DNA of 64,000 nt, taken from Scleropages formosus. Lineage: Eukaryota; Chordata; Actinopteri; Osteoglossiformes; Osteoglossidae. The notes beneath the pieces were generated by a model. That model ran no database searches and had not been told where the DNA came from. It worked only from the letters and a program-made list of their open reading frames with translations. Positions 11,841 through 22,904 of this stretch are shown here, piece after piece (within the stretch, counting starts at the first letter, position 1; the number at the start of each line of letters is the position of its first letter). Location: contig NC_041807.1 in NCBI RefSeq assembly GCF_900964775.1, forward strand, positions 38,214,013-38,278,012, written 5' to 3'. Both the position numbers and the translations under genes were made by a program.

Positions 11841-12714
11841 GACGAAAGAGGACCGCACAGCAGCAGCAGACGATAACATTACTGGCTGGAATTATAAAAA
11901 TGTGTATAATCTCTAATAAAGGATAATATTACTAATATTGCCAATTTTTTTTACCACGGTCACCACTAATTCCAGTGCTGTTATAACACTACGAGGAATA
12001 GAGTGATTCAACAATGGAAATACGAGTTTCTGTTATTGAATAAAATTAAAATTGAAATGAATGCATGATGAGAACTTCGATAAGTCTCAGTGAAACAATC
12101 TTATATAATATTTGATTCTCAGGAAATAATCTGATCGAAAACCAACAGTAAAAGCTCATAAGTGCAAAACCGTTGATGTGTCGCTTTCTCGGCTGAAGGA
12201 GTTTGGTGCCGACATTCCCTTCGTTTTGGCGCCATCTACCGGAAGATAGTGGCAATGTCTTCATGAAGAAGGTGTCAAAGAATGAATGAATGAATGAATA
12301 TGTATTAATTGCACGAGGCTACAGCAGCACACCGCACACAAAATGCAACGACGTGAGACAGAAAGAAAGTGGACTGGAAAGACAATACAAAAGTATAAAA
12401 GAATATGAAACAAAATAAATCAGCATTATTGGACAAAAACATCTTAAACTCACACACATACATTAGCACTGAGTATGTAGTTATACTTTGTTCAGATGAA
12501 ATGTAATACTCTCATTTTTACAGTATAACGGAAATTAAAAATATATAGTGTGTGAGTGACAGAGAGAGTGTGTTCCACTGATTTATGGATGAATGACCCA
12601 GTGTAAGTAGTGTATCTAGCAGTGTAAGTCTTTTGGCGCTCTGGTTTCCTCCCACAGTCCAAAGACATGCTGTTCAGGTTCACCCATAGTGTGTGAGTGA
12701 CAGAGAGAGTGTGT
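11841..12714. other. Gene-free stretch with a fish repeat
   Basis: No gene is recognised. An (ATGA)n microsatellite lies near 12,280-12,300. The segment 12,480-12,720 contains a duplicated phrase, agtgtgtgagtgacagagag, at about 12,547 and 12,691. These flank gtttcctcccacagtccaaa, a widespread fish interspersed-repeat motif. Confidence 0.5.
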
Positions 12715-14560
12715 TTTTAACTTCAACTTTATTAAAATAAAGTTAATATCATACACAGTTAGAAACAAATCATATCAACAAGGTTACAAGTAAACAAATT
12801 AAAAACAACTACATCCCCTTCGTTCATTGACAAAACTTACCACAAGATCATTACATAAAATACATTGCCACAGCACAAAAACATAAAATCTCTCTCCAGC
12901 AACATGTATTCAAAACTCATAAAACAGAAAACAACCCCCTTCAACTGGCCTACATATATATACCACATTCTCACACACACCGACACACCCAGAAAGATTT
13001 GTGAGTTTTTTTTTTTTTTTTCCCACGGATCAGAATAGATCACCAACCCACTCAAGGGTGTCTGAGTTCACACACTGTCTTACTCGACAGGAATAAATCT
13101 CCCCATTCATAATTTCCGATAATTAAAATCTTTATTCAATAAATTAATCCTAAAAACTGCCATGCAAACAATAAAATTTAAAATAAATACTAAAATCAAT
13201 AAGACTAACTAATATAAGAACTGCATGGCAGAACCTTTAAAACACCAAAAAAAAAAAAAAATACCCCAAGGCTTAAAATCATACATAATAAATAATTAAA
13301 GGAAAACTTACCAGGTAACATTCACTGCTCAAGATGGGTGGTCCTTTGGCCTGTTCCCAAAGTGTTACCATACACCTTACCTACAATTTTTAGGCAATTC
13401 CCTTTTCGTAACAGGTCTCCCCTATTGTTGTTTTAGTGGAGTAGGTGAATGATAAAGTACATATACAGAGTTAAAACACAACAATCGTCAATTGTTAATT
13501 ATTTAACAATAAATGAATAAATAAGAAAACACAAACACAGCCCACACATAGTCATTTGTAGATGACTACTTAAAAGTGCAATCAGTGCTATAAATTCATA
13601 AAATAGTGCAAAATAAATAAAACGTGCCATAAAAATTAGAAACCCTACACCTAACATAAAACATATAACACACCACAAAACGCACCACTTATATTCACCA
13701 AAAACAGGGGTTACAGTGTTTTATAAGTGCGAAAGGATGGAGGATCTGCCACAAACCTGTGGGGTTACAGCCAAAAGAGGCCCTTCCACATTTTTTTGGC
13801 TTCTAAGTAACCCCATTGAGTGATCTCTTTCTCCATCCTAAACGTTAGGTCGGCCCGGATTTTATGATACACACGCTGGACGCCCAAGCCTACCCCTGCC
13901 CGGACCAGCTGGGTTCTTGCGTTCCAAAGCTCTTGCTTGGCCACACTTATCACCAGCCACATCCGGATGGCTGCTGCCTTCCGAACGCCAGGGTCCCATT
14001 CCATCAAGACTTTGTCGTACGTCAAAAATTTTTGCGGCTCGATCTTCCTGCACAGTGAGTCACCAAACGCCAGACCTCCAGCACCTGACCGCAGTTTCAA
14101 AATGCACGTGCGAGAGTTTCACTCTTACTACACTGGAGTCGTGGGCGGAGTGGGTGGCTGATTAATTTGTGCTCATACAGGACTACTTTGACTGGCAATC
14201 TACTTTGTAGACAACGCCCGTTGAAATCTTGCAAATGTGGTTGAGCTCCTTTGGCTGAATCCTGCCCCACGTGCCCTCCTCGAGCCCAGGAAGAACTCGA
14301 GTTCCTCTCCTCTCAACCACGGCCTTATACAAGGCCCTGCTGTGGTGTTACTCCACTTTACAGCGTGGCTGTAGTGATCGGGCCATCTCTTGTCATTCGG
14401 CCTGGTGTTGGACCAGGACTTCACCAACTGGCGCATCGGAAGGGCCAACCAAAGACGCACAAAGTACTGTTGGGGATGCTCAGTCGGAGCTGCCAGTCGG
14501 TTACATAACTGGAGGAGGAAGAGAATCCAGTTTAAGAGGAATATCAGGCACATCCCTCCC
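12715..14560 (-). mobile_element. Decayed LINE-like element (clade uncertain)
   Basis: The left end, acttcaactttattaaaata, looks like a retroposon 3' end read on the minus strand, followed by a long AT-rich 3' region. Minus-strand open frames of 111 codons (13,765-14,100) and 117 codons (14,200-14,553) follow. The first ends in a tryptophan- and arginine-rich segment (EITQWGYLEAKKMWKGLFW). I read this as the carboxy end of a LINE ORF2, possibly Tx1/L1-like, but no catalytic motif is preserved and the assignment is tentative. No intact gene is present. Confidence 0.35.
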
Positions 14561-14564
14561 TCCC

Positions 14565-14660
14565 ATCGCGATAGATAGATAGACAGATAGATAGATATAC
14601 TTTATTGATCCCACAAGGGAAATTATTACATTACAGCAGCAGAACACAAGTCTGATAAAT
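14565..14660 (-). mobile_element. LINE 3'-tail fragment with (TAGA)n
   Basis: A (TAGA)n run is followed by tactttattgatcccacaag and gggaaatt. This is the familiar 3' end of a fish LINE read on the minus strand (aataaagta then TATC repeats). Only the tail is present. Confidence 0.6.
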
Positions 14661-14822
14661 ACTTGCAATATAAAAGAAATAACATGTTTTGTGACATGTT
14701 ATTCCATGTGCACAGATATGCGAGAAAATTTAATCAGTCCAAGAACTGCAAGATACAAACAGTACATTTGAAGTGTTCACCTTGCATTTTAATGCATTTT
14801 AATGAATTTTACTCTTTCCTTA

Positions 14823-15090
14823 ACTCGATGTATTTTTGCCTCATAGTCATACTGCGCTGTCGGTTATTGGAAAATCCCGCCAAAACAGCGCCGTTGTCGG
14901 GGTCACACGAGGACTCAGGAGGCGGGACTGCAGAAACACGGACTGCTTTGCTCCTCGACGTGTCTCAACAGCATCACCAGGAATGTTACACCAGCCACAG
15001 TATCAGTATGTGTGTAAAAGTACTTTACACGAGTGGTACACCAACCACAACACACTTGCACAACTTCACAGGAGTGAAGAACAAATCCAT
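14823..15090 (+). promoter_or_regulatory. Receptor-array promoter module, copy U0
   Basis: This module recurs almost unchanged at 38,288-38,500 and 60,027-60,240. It contains an inverted CCAAT box (ATTGG) running directly into a kB-type decamer, GGAAAATCCC (14,869-14,878). An E2F-like TCCCGCCAAAA overlaps the decamer. A conserved stretch follows (gcgccgttgtcggggtcac, ggaggcgggactgc). NF-kB control would suit an immune receptor gene, but this is motif inference. This copy lies about 4 kb before the lone receptor exon at 18,876 and lacks the tRNA gene found in other copies. Confidence 0.5.
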
Positions 15091-15559
15091 TCTCATAAGG
15101 TTAGAGGGTATATAATTCGCATTTAAATGTAAAACTCTTGTTTTACTTTATTTTTTTTTTTTTATTATTGGCATGACAGTTTTAGGATTTATTCATTGAA
15201 TAAAGATTTTAATTAGCGAAAATGATGAATGGAGAAATTTTTTGGACGGTGTGCGCAGCCAGACACGTGGTGGGCCGGTAATCCATTCTGATCCGTGCAA
15301 AAGAAAATAACTTGTAAATAAATGTAAAACCAGTCTTCTTATTAAAATGCAGATATTATAAAGCAAAAACTAAAAATTCACTGTCACGTTGGTTGGAGAA
15401 AATAAACCGGTTATTAAATGCGGTTTTTGAATTAGGTTGTAATAAGAGTAATTTTTGTGCAGTTGTTTCAAATTATGTTTTCGGTCTGAATTTCGCATAT
15501 TTTCACTCTCAATCGGTACGTTACAGAAGGAGCGGAAGGTGTTTGCGCAGGAAGAGAAG

Positions 15560-15675
15560 AAAGGGGGTCGGTGCGGCAGGAATAAACCGGGGAGGGGTGT
15601 ACAAGACGTTCGGACATTTTTGCTCTTTTCCAAAGCACCGAGGCGTCCGCAACTGTACCTGTATCGGACTGGAAC
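15560..15675 (+). other. Putative non-coding first exon of receptor copy 0
   Basis: The stretch accgaggcgtccgcaactg then tacctgtatcggactggaac ends at a strong GTAAGT donor at 15,676. The same exon and donor recur at about 22,669 and 53,893, in front of receptor copies 1 and 3. Conservation of the donor among copies suggests a shared 5' untranslated exon. It carries no coding sequence that I can support. Confidence 0.4.
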
Positions 15676-16194
15676 GTAAGTAAAATGCAAATGTCAATGT
15701 GGCGAGCTTTTCGTAGACAACATCATTAATGTCCAGATTTGCGCTAAACGCGCCCCTGCCCTGCCTGGTGACGTCCGTTCCTCGAGACCGTTTTACTTTA
15801 CTGTGTTTTCTCATCTAAAACAATGAATGAAAAGACTGAGGGGGACCGCTCCCCATCATCTGTTTTTGTTTTACGATCTTTCTTTGTTGTCGGTGTGTGC
15901 ATTTCAGGGAATGAATGGAAAATGTCTACAAATCCTACACGTATTTCTGTTCATTTCAGGTATCCTTTCCTCGGTCGTTTATACTGACTTGTTAACTGTC
16001 AGATCACACAGTGTAGCGGTCAGATCATGCGCGAGGGTCTTAATGCAACTGGAAAACATGTGTTCTTGTATAAAGTTTTGTGCTCTTTGTCGTCGCGGTG
16101 CAACTTCAAATGTTTCGTGCGTGTTATAGTTTGTTGCCATTCACTTGTTGATCGTATTTTGATCGTATTTTTCCTATGGTGATCGGTGAGGGGG

Positions 16195-16790
16195 CGGGCT
16201 GTTCACGCGCGTGATTGGATGAAGTTAAGATGGCGCCGCTACCTCAGTATGAGTATGGCGGTCTCCACTACTTTTGTTGTTTTTAGTCACTTTTTCCGAT
16301 GGGTTACACCAGAGACGAACTGCTAAAAATTCGGCACAGCACACCAGGCAATCTTTTACCGTCTTTTTTTGAGCAGTCTGACGCTTTACTGGACAATTTA
16401 GTCTGAGGAGCAGCGGTTTTTTTTTTTTTTCTACAAGCGCGCGTGCGCAGTGGTGATGCTTCGACGGCGTAGCTTCAGGACCACATTGCCGAGCCTCCGC
16501 GCCCTCGCCAACAAAACGGACAAACTACCGCTCCCCACCCGAACAAACAAGGACTTTTCCAAGCCCCCAGCTCCGTGCTTCACGGAAACCACGCAGAGCG
16601 CAGCCATCCCGGTTTTACAGCAGCGCGCTGCGTCTGACGGCCTTCCAGCTCTTCAGACTCACTGAGCGGAGCACATGATCATCGCAGAGGAGGGGGGTGG
16701 GCGGCAATTCCAGTATTTGAGGTGGCACCGGGGGGCACGTTTCACTTCAGTGTTTACCAGCTGTAGCTTATATTTGGGAAAAGTGATTGT
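16195..16790 (+). mobile_element. 5' fragment of a LINE (endonuclease start, decayed)
   Basis: The plus strand starts in a CpG-rich leader (agatggcgccgctacctcag). It then encodes GYTREELLKIRHSTPGNL, a stop, and RRRSFRTTLPSLRALANKTD with KDFSKPPAPCFTET further on. This matches the beginning of the apurinic-type endonuclease ORF of fish CR1/L2/Rex1-group LINEs, where a conserved NKTDEL...CFTETWL segment lies near the amino end. The reading frame is interrupted (an in-frame stop near 16,400 and loss of frame near 16,640), so it is inactive. Confidence 0.55.
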
Positions 16791-16799
16791 GCCTTGGAA

Positions 16800-17011
16800 G
16801 GGGTGCGGTGGCGCAGTGGGAAGTTGGGCCGCAGTCCTGCTCTCCCGTGGGTCTGGGGTTTGAGTCCCGCTTGGGATGCCTTGCGACGGACTGGCGTCCC
16901 GTCCTGGGTGTGTCCCCTCTCCCTCTGGCCTTACGCCCTGTGTTACCGGGTAGGCTCCGGTTCCCCGTGACCCCGTATGGGACAAGCGGTTCTGAAAATG
17001 TGTGTGTGTGT
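16800..17011 (+). mobile_element. tRNA-derived SINE with target-site duplication
   Basis: Same family as the 2.1 kb copy: GGTGCGGTGGCGCAGTGGG head, GGTTTGAGTCC B box, conserved body and (GT)n end. It is flanked by GTGATTGTGCCTT-type direct repeats at 16,783-16,799 and 17,012-17,029, with one mismatch. Confidence 0.88.
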
Positions 17012-17639
17012 GTGTGATTGTGCCTTTGAAACAGCAGGTGAAGAACCGATAAAGTAATATTTGTGTATTTTCTATATATGTGGTGACGCACCGCTGCTTA
17101 ATACGGAAAGTCATATCTATTCGCTGGTCTGGCTGCCCAAGTTAGCTAAGCTAACGAACTAGCTACGCAATATAATAATGATAATGGGGCTCTTGGGAGC
17201 TTCTGAAGCCGGTATATCCGCGAGGGTCCTCTTTACGAGGGCTATCGAGGCTTCAGTAGCACTGTGTGACTGTCTGCTTGTCTGACAGGTGTTAGAGCTC
17301 TGTCTACCAGAACGATCAGGTACAACAAGAGCAGTTTTTCCCCTCAGCATCACTCACATGAACAGTTAACGCTCCCTTATTATAGGTCTCCTGTCAGTGC
17401 AACATTATCCAACTGCTTTGATAATTTAATTCTTATTTACAAACAAATAATAGCTGACATAGAATTGCAGAATAGAGAATGATCCCATATGTATACTTCC
17501 AAAGAACTTTTTACTGCTTATACTACTATTTATATTTGTTGTGTTTGTATGCTCAATAAATATGGTATCTATTCATTCTGTAATACTTTGTCAGCTGTTT
17601 GTTTGTAAATACTGCAGGCACCTAGAACCACAGCCAATT

Positions 17640-17900
17640 ACATGCGCCTCAGCACACTTGGGCAGTCAAACTCCTTTTGATTCTCATTCTGCAAAAACCG
17701 TAGTTCCACCGCGTGTGAACTTTCTGATTGGACGGAAAATAATTCCCCGCCCCTTCGACCACGCCCACTGCTCTATTACTGCATACTGGAAACAGGATCG
17801 GAAACTGCAACCTGTTGCACGGAAGCGCTGCAGAGACTCGCCGCTATTTTTCTGGAGAACTGAGAAACTTTGTTATACGTGCTTTTCCGGCATTTCTTCG
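17640..17900 (+). promoter_or_regulatory. Promoter-like GC-box/CCAAT stretch
   Basis: An inverted CCAAT box (CTGATTGGACGG) is followed by CCCCGCCCCTT and CCACGCCCAC GC boxes, then a moderately CpG-rich stretch. It lies about 1 kb before the copy 0 receptor exon. It could be a promoter for that gene or for a lost neighbour, but no first exon was proven. Confidence 0.35.
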
Positions 17901-17999
17901 ACATCGCTCCTCTCCTTTTTGCGTATTTATTTTTATTTATATCCACACTTGTTGCTTAGTCTGTAACTATTCAGTAACTGCAAGACTTGTGTTGGTTAT

Positions 18000-18310
18000 A
18001 TTTACTTTTATTCATTTATTTGATGCTTTTCTCCAAAGTGAATTACAACGTTAACATACATGGTTAAAATAATTGACCCTTTTATGCTGCAGTGTACCTG
18101 CAGTGAGAAATCTGGAAAAGATGCAGATATATTATAATACACTCTTGAAGTGATAATTTTGAAAGCCACTCACAGCTATTCACCATTGGGTAATATATTA
18201 CCGAAGTAATTCTTTGAGTGTCAAAATTTTCCTCAAGGGAACACCAAGTGCAGGTGGATTCGAACTTGCAATTTTTGGGTTCAAAGGCAGCAGCTTTATG
18301 TTTCTTCATT
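18000..18310. repeat. Fish interspersed repeat fragment
   Basis: The phrases gatgcttttctccaaagtga and ggattcgaacttgcaattt place this with the fish repeat also seen at 4.43-4.6 kb and with the tail ctttggagaaaagcatctgc at 19,056. No coding sequence. Confidence 0.5.
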
Positions 18311-18875
18311 TAGCAGGCACTTTATTACAAAACAACTTTCAATGAACTCTATGTAGCGTTATGAGCCCACACACCTTATTCACCATGATGGTGACTTACA
18401 CTGCTAGATACACTACTTGCACTGGGTCACTCATCCATTCATCAGTGGAACACTCTCTGTTACTCACACTATGGAACCTGATGTTATTTCTGACTGTGAT
18501 GTATATATCTGCTCTCTTAGGTTCCTGACTGAACTCCACACTGCTGCAGAATTGACAGAAACAACTTCACATGACATATTGTGAAAATCATTTAAACTGT
18601 GAAATGTGGACATGTTTTTATCAAAGGTAAGCAGGTTAGATTGTTTTACCAAGTTGTGAATAAGATAGTTACCTGCCTGTTTTGAGTACAGTAGTTCCCT
18701 TTTTCTTCTCATCTGACATGTCAGTGTCCCTTGTTTTTGCTGCCTTTGCTGGTATAAAGAATGTACAAATACACAGGTAGGAGTATTCTCTTTCTGATCC
18801 ATATGAACATCCCAACTGAGTGTTTACATTAATGTGGTCACTGTCAGGTGAATCAGCAATTTTACTGTGTTACAG

Positions 18876-18978
18876 ATATGTGTGCTTTTTCTTCTGAGTG
18901 CTGCATACAGTCTGTGTTCAGCTTGTGACGGGGATCAGTATGAAATAGATGAAATGTGTTGCACCATGTGTTCACCCG
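18876..18978 (+). pseudogene. Lone leader/CRD1 exon of a TNFRSF14-like receptor (copy 0)
   Basis: A 103-base exon lies between a consensus acceptor (tgttacag) and a GTAAGT donor. It encodes a hydrophobic leader (ICVLFLLSAAYSLCSAC) and the start of a cysteine-rich domain (DQYEIDEMCCTMCSPG). Length and phase (0 in, 1 out) equal those of the matching exon in copies 1 and 3. The CCxxCxPG signature is that of HVEM/CD40-type TNF receptors. The exons that should follow (126, 156 and 88 bases) are absent, because a LINE starts 115 bases later and the duplicated block follows. Only decayed remnants of exons 5 and 6 near 29.1 kb could belong to it. I therefore call it a gene remnant, although its leader looks more intact than that of copies 1 and 3. 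Confidence 0.75.
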
Positions 18979-19094
18979 GTAAGTCTGCTTATGTCTTGTC
19001 TGTATCTCCATCTGTTGATGCAATGCACTCTGCCTTGTTCTCTGAGATGAATGTCACTTTGGAGAAAAGCATCTGCTAAATAAATGTTTCAGTT

Positions 19095-20704
19095 TAAGTT
19101 TCAAGTTTATTGTCATAGGTATAAGTACTGTGTACAAGCTGCATGAAATGCTTCTCCACAGGCTATGAACTGAAACAATAGAAATACTGCACAATAACAA
19201 TGACAATGAGTAATGCTAATAAACAATAACAATAAATAAGGGTAACAATAAATAACAGTAGACAGCCAGAGAACTCAGAACATGTGAATGCTTAAAGTGA
19301 CAGTGTAATCTAGCAATGTGCTTGGGAGGAGCAGTCCAACTCTAGTTACTAAAGGTGGCATATTGGTGAGTGTTGTATACTCTTACAGCAGTGGGGTAAA
19401 TGCTGTTCCTGTACCCAGCAGTGCAGGTTTGAATAGACTTGAGCCGCTTTCCAGACAGCAGAAAAGAGAGACGTGCCCCTGCGGGGTGACTATGATCTTT
19501 CATGATGCGCATCATCTTTCTGAGGCAGCGTGTGATTTAGGTGTTCTGGATTGCTGGTAGCTGTATGCCGATGATTTCCTGACCTGTTTTGACCACTCTC
19601 TGTAGTGCTTTCTTGTCCTGTATGGAGCAGCTGCCACCCCAGGATGTAATACACTCCGTGAGGACGGACTCCACAGCACACCTGTAGAAGGTGGTGAGGA
19701 CTGTAGTGGACATCCTGGCTTTCTTCAGATGCCTGAGAAAGTGGAGGCGTTGATGGGCCTTTTTGATGCTTGATGCTGTGTGCTCAGACCATGTGAGTTT
19801 GGCAGTGAGGGTGACCCCTAGGAATCTGAAGCTGTTGACCCTCTCTACAATGTCCCCTTCTATGTAGATGGGTGCATGAGCCGTATCCTGTCTCCTGAAG
19901 TCAGTCACCAGTTCCTTACCTTTACTGCAGTGGGTCCAGAGTGTCTGGGATGGTGTCCTTAATGTGTTCCAGCACCAGCCTGTCAAAGCATTTCATTGCA
20001 GTGGGGATCAGTGCCACTGGGCAAGAGTCATTAAGGCAGCTCACGTTGTTTTTCTTGGGAACGGGGATGATGGTGGTGTTTTTGAAACAAGTGGGTACAG
20101 CTGAGCTTTTTAAGGAGATGTTAAATATGTCCGTGAAGACAGTAGCCAGTTGCTCACTGCATGTTTTTAAAACTTGCCCTGAAATTCCATCCGGACCAGC
20201 CGCTTTGCGGATGTCGACTCGGCTAAAAGTTTTCCTCACCTGTGACACAGAGACGGTGAGATCGGCGTTATCATCATGTACTGTGGGGATTCGCAGCGGG
20301 GGGTCTTCGTTCTCGAGCTAGAAGCGGCCATAAAACATATTCAGTTCGTCAGGGAGAGACGCAGCAGCACCTGTCAATGACCGCCTTTGTGGTTTATAAT
20401 CTGCTAATGTTTGGATTCCCTGCCACAGCCTACATGCATCTTGAGTGCAGTTAAGCTCTGATTCCACCTTCCTGCTGTATTCCCGTTTCGCGCTGGCAAT
20501 GGCTTTGCAGAGCTCGTACTTGCTCTTCTTGTACGCGTCCGTGTCTCCGGACTGAAACGCACAAGTTTGTGCGCGGATCTTATTTCGGATTTCAGCGGTA
20601 ATTCACGGTTTTTGGTTGGAGAATGAGCGGACTGTTTTATGTGGTATGAAGACATTTACACAGTACCCGATGAAGTCTGTGACCACTGTGGCATACTCAT
20701 CCAG
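19095..20704 (-). mobile_element. LINE (CR1/L2/Rex1 group), internally deleted
   Basis: Read on the minus strand, the 3' UTR (ttcaagtttattgtcata rich in AACAATAA) comes first from the left. The ORF carboxy end follows (FRFLGVTLTAKLTW, LTTFYRCAVESVL), and then the amino part of reverse transcriptase ([24 protein letters not shown]). The catalytic core between these, including the FADD box, is missing by an internal deletion near 19,925. The related copy at 49.8 kb keeps part of that core but has lost the carboxy end instead. At 20,704 the LINE is joined directly to the interior of a hAT remnant. Confidence 0.8.
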
Positions 20705-21535
20705 ACTTAAAACCCAGGAAAGATTTTAAGCACTTTTAAGCAAAAAAAATATATATATATTACTGCATTTATTACTGCAAACTGAATTTGCACAGTTAAC
20801 ACAAAAGAGATACTCAGCCATTTTCATATTTCAGGTTGAGGTATATATTTTTCTATTCCAATAAAATAATTTATTTTGATAACATGTTTCGGTGTGCTGA
20901 TTATTATTTTAATGTCTGAATATAGTATATATTTATTCATCAGTCTGCTAAAATAACAACTATGATGACCAATTACACTTTGAAAACTAGCATTAACTAA
21001 TGCGTAAGATGCATGAAAAAAAATATTACTTTCACCACTATATTATATATAGCTACCTGGATATTCTTTGCCTCTCTGCAGTGATTTCTGTCTCAGCGAC
21101 GGCCCCTGGCGGAGGTCCGTCTGAAGGATTTCCCTCCTCCTCTTTTCGTTTCTTTTGAAGCTCTGAGTTCCCTTTTTTCGTGTTTTTTTAATGTGTTTGT
21201 ATAAGTTTGTGGTGTTGCCACAGTAGCGAATAGCCTTCCTACACACATCGCAGTTTGCAATGTTTTCATTTACAGCCGTAAAATAACTCCACACGACGCT
21301 CCTCTCTGTCTCTCTCTCTTGGCAGCCAAAACTTGTCACGAGTCACGTGATGGCAAGACAACAAAAAACAGCGGAGCAGAAGAGGAAGAGCGACCTATGC
21401 ACACACGGATATGTCTACTCTTTGATGAAACGGGAGCAATGTACGTTAGAGGAGAGAAACTTAAACTAAAGTATCGATCCAATACCAACGCTGGTATCGA
21501 TACTATCGATATTATGATCGATCCGCCCCCCCCCT
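20705..21535 (-). mobile_element. hAT-like DNA transposon remnant with BED-finger exon (left end lost)
   Basis: The minus strand at 21,043-21,339 encodes a 98-residue BED-type zinc finger: SVVWSYFTAVNENIANCDVC with paired cysteines, then NTTNLYKHIKK with its histidine. This is the amino-terminal DNA-binding module of hAT/ZBED transposases. The right end is rich in TATCGAT repeats and closes with a C run and CTA (near 21,535). Compared with 51,404-52,514, the left 270 bases of the element plus about 250 bases of the neighbouring LINE are deleted. No catalytic transposase domain is present. Confidence 0.7.
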
Positions 21536-21924
21536 ACAGCGAAGTAACGGATACAGTGGAACGATCAAGTCTCACTGCGTCTGTGCACTTTGTCTTGACA
21601 ATGTATTTTATATAATGGTTGTTTGGTAATTTTGTTGACCAACTGTAGGAAAATGGTGTTGGGTTTGTTTGATTGTGGATTTTTAATGTATTGTTTTGGT
21701 TGTGTGTATTATTCATAACTTTATTAAATAAAGTTTGGGGGGGAAAAAAAAAAAAAAGGATGATATTCTCTCCAGATTTCTGTGGCAGCTTCAACAAGAA
21801 GTATCTACCGATGTGACACGTGTAGAAACACCACCGCCGGAGTTAATCTGTTCTTGTCTATGTTGTCGGTGCATAAAAGTTAATATTTTGTGGGTTTATT
21901 CGTGTTATAATTTGTAATGGTATT

Positions 21925-22135
21925 ATTGAGTTCAAGGTTATTGTTATAGGTACAAGTAGCACGAAATTCTTCTTTACTGCTTCTCCACAGACTATGAACA
22001 AAAAAACAATAGATAATGCTGGACAAAACAATAACAATAAATAATGCTAACAATAACAACAAATACGCTAACAATAAATAATATAGAGCCAGAGTACTTA
22101 AAACTGAGAATACTTAAAGTGACAGTGTAATGTGC
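21925..22135 (-). mobile_element. LINE 3'-end fragment
   Basis: The segment repeats the 3' UTR of the 19.1 kb LINE (ttattgttataggtacaagt, tgcttctccacagactatga, then AACAATAA repeats). It has no coding part, so it is a strongly 5'-truncated copy. Its duplicate is at 53,120-53,335. Confidence 0.75.
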
Positions 22136-22398
22136 CGATCTCCTTGTTGGAGTCTCTCTGACTGTCGTTTCTGAACCCCCGAGGGACTATTTTGTGTGTG
22201 TGGAGGGAGAGCGAAGGGGGGTTGGGACGATGGGTTACACAGGGTGTGCGGACCTTACTCTGCTTTTTACTCTTTGTCTCCTACAAAGAAGCAACTGGTC
22301 TTTTTTTCCGATGGACCACCTGTTTATCCCCTAATTAGTCTAAGCGCAGCATTCGTTGTATTCGTTTATATACAGTGCGGAACTCTTAAAAGGCTCTC

Positions 22399-22452
22399 CG
22401 CTACGAGCAGGATTCAAACCTGCGCGGGGAAACCCCACTGGATTTCAAGCCC
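22399..22452 (-). pseudogene. tRNA-Ser(UGA) pseudogene (5' part deleted)
   Basis: On the minus strand the variable arm, T arm and 3' acceptor strand of the tRNA-Ser(UGA) seen at 53,588 are present up to the anticodon region (ctTGAaatcc). About 30 bases holding the D arm and 5' acceptor strand are missing. The break falls between two short GCC repeats, so a microhomology deletion is likely. The T loop also carries a substitution (TTTGAA for TTCGAA) that spoils the internal B box. Confidence 0.85.
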
Positions 22453-22559
22453 ACGAAAAAAAAGCAACTGTTAGTTAACTGTAGCGAAGTAACGGATACA
22501 GTCGAACCATCGAGCCTCACCGCGTCTCATCGAGTCCCTCCAACGGCCAGAGAGCAGAG

Positions 22560-22669
22560 GAGCGCATGCGTGGTGGACGGACTCAGGTGTGGAGTTAGTG
22601 GGGGACAAAGTGGACACGGACACCGACCCACCGAGGCGTCTATAGGCTATACCTGTACCGGACCGTAAC
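22560..22669 (+). other. Putative non-coding first exon before receptor copy 1
   Basis: The segment gcatgcgtggtggacggact to accggaccgtaac ends at a GTAAGT donor (22,670). The same layout recurs at 53,760-53,893 and, diverged, at 15,560-15,675. It probably supplies the 5' untranslated leader of receptor copy 1 across an intron now lengthened by a Gypsy insertion. Confidence 0.4.
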
Positions 22670-22904
22670 GTAAGTAAAACTGCAAATCCGGCGACATTTT
22701 CGTAGGTAAGAGGAGCTCTTTAGTCTTTATGAAAACGCTACATGTCTTAGTAATTAAATAGTACTGATGTTGAGTCTCAAACCTCGGCAAGTAACGCGCT
22801 GTGAATCTTTACCACAACAAGGTTTCAGTCGTGATCTCGAACACTCAGGACTGTGTCAGACACTGACTTACACACTATTTCACACTAATTTACATTCATA
22901 TAGG

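Noticed and set aside
14836-15126. Coding exon in the promoter module (frames recurring at 38,293 and 60,042)
   Set aside because: The open frames differ between copies at their ends and cover a stretch full of promoter motifs; treated as regulatory DNA.
19537-20248. Host gene encoding a reverse-transcriptase-like protein
   Set aside because: The motifs and 3' end are those of a truncated LINE with an internal deletion, not a host gene.
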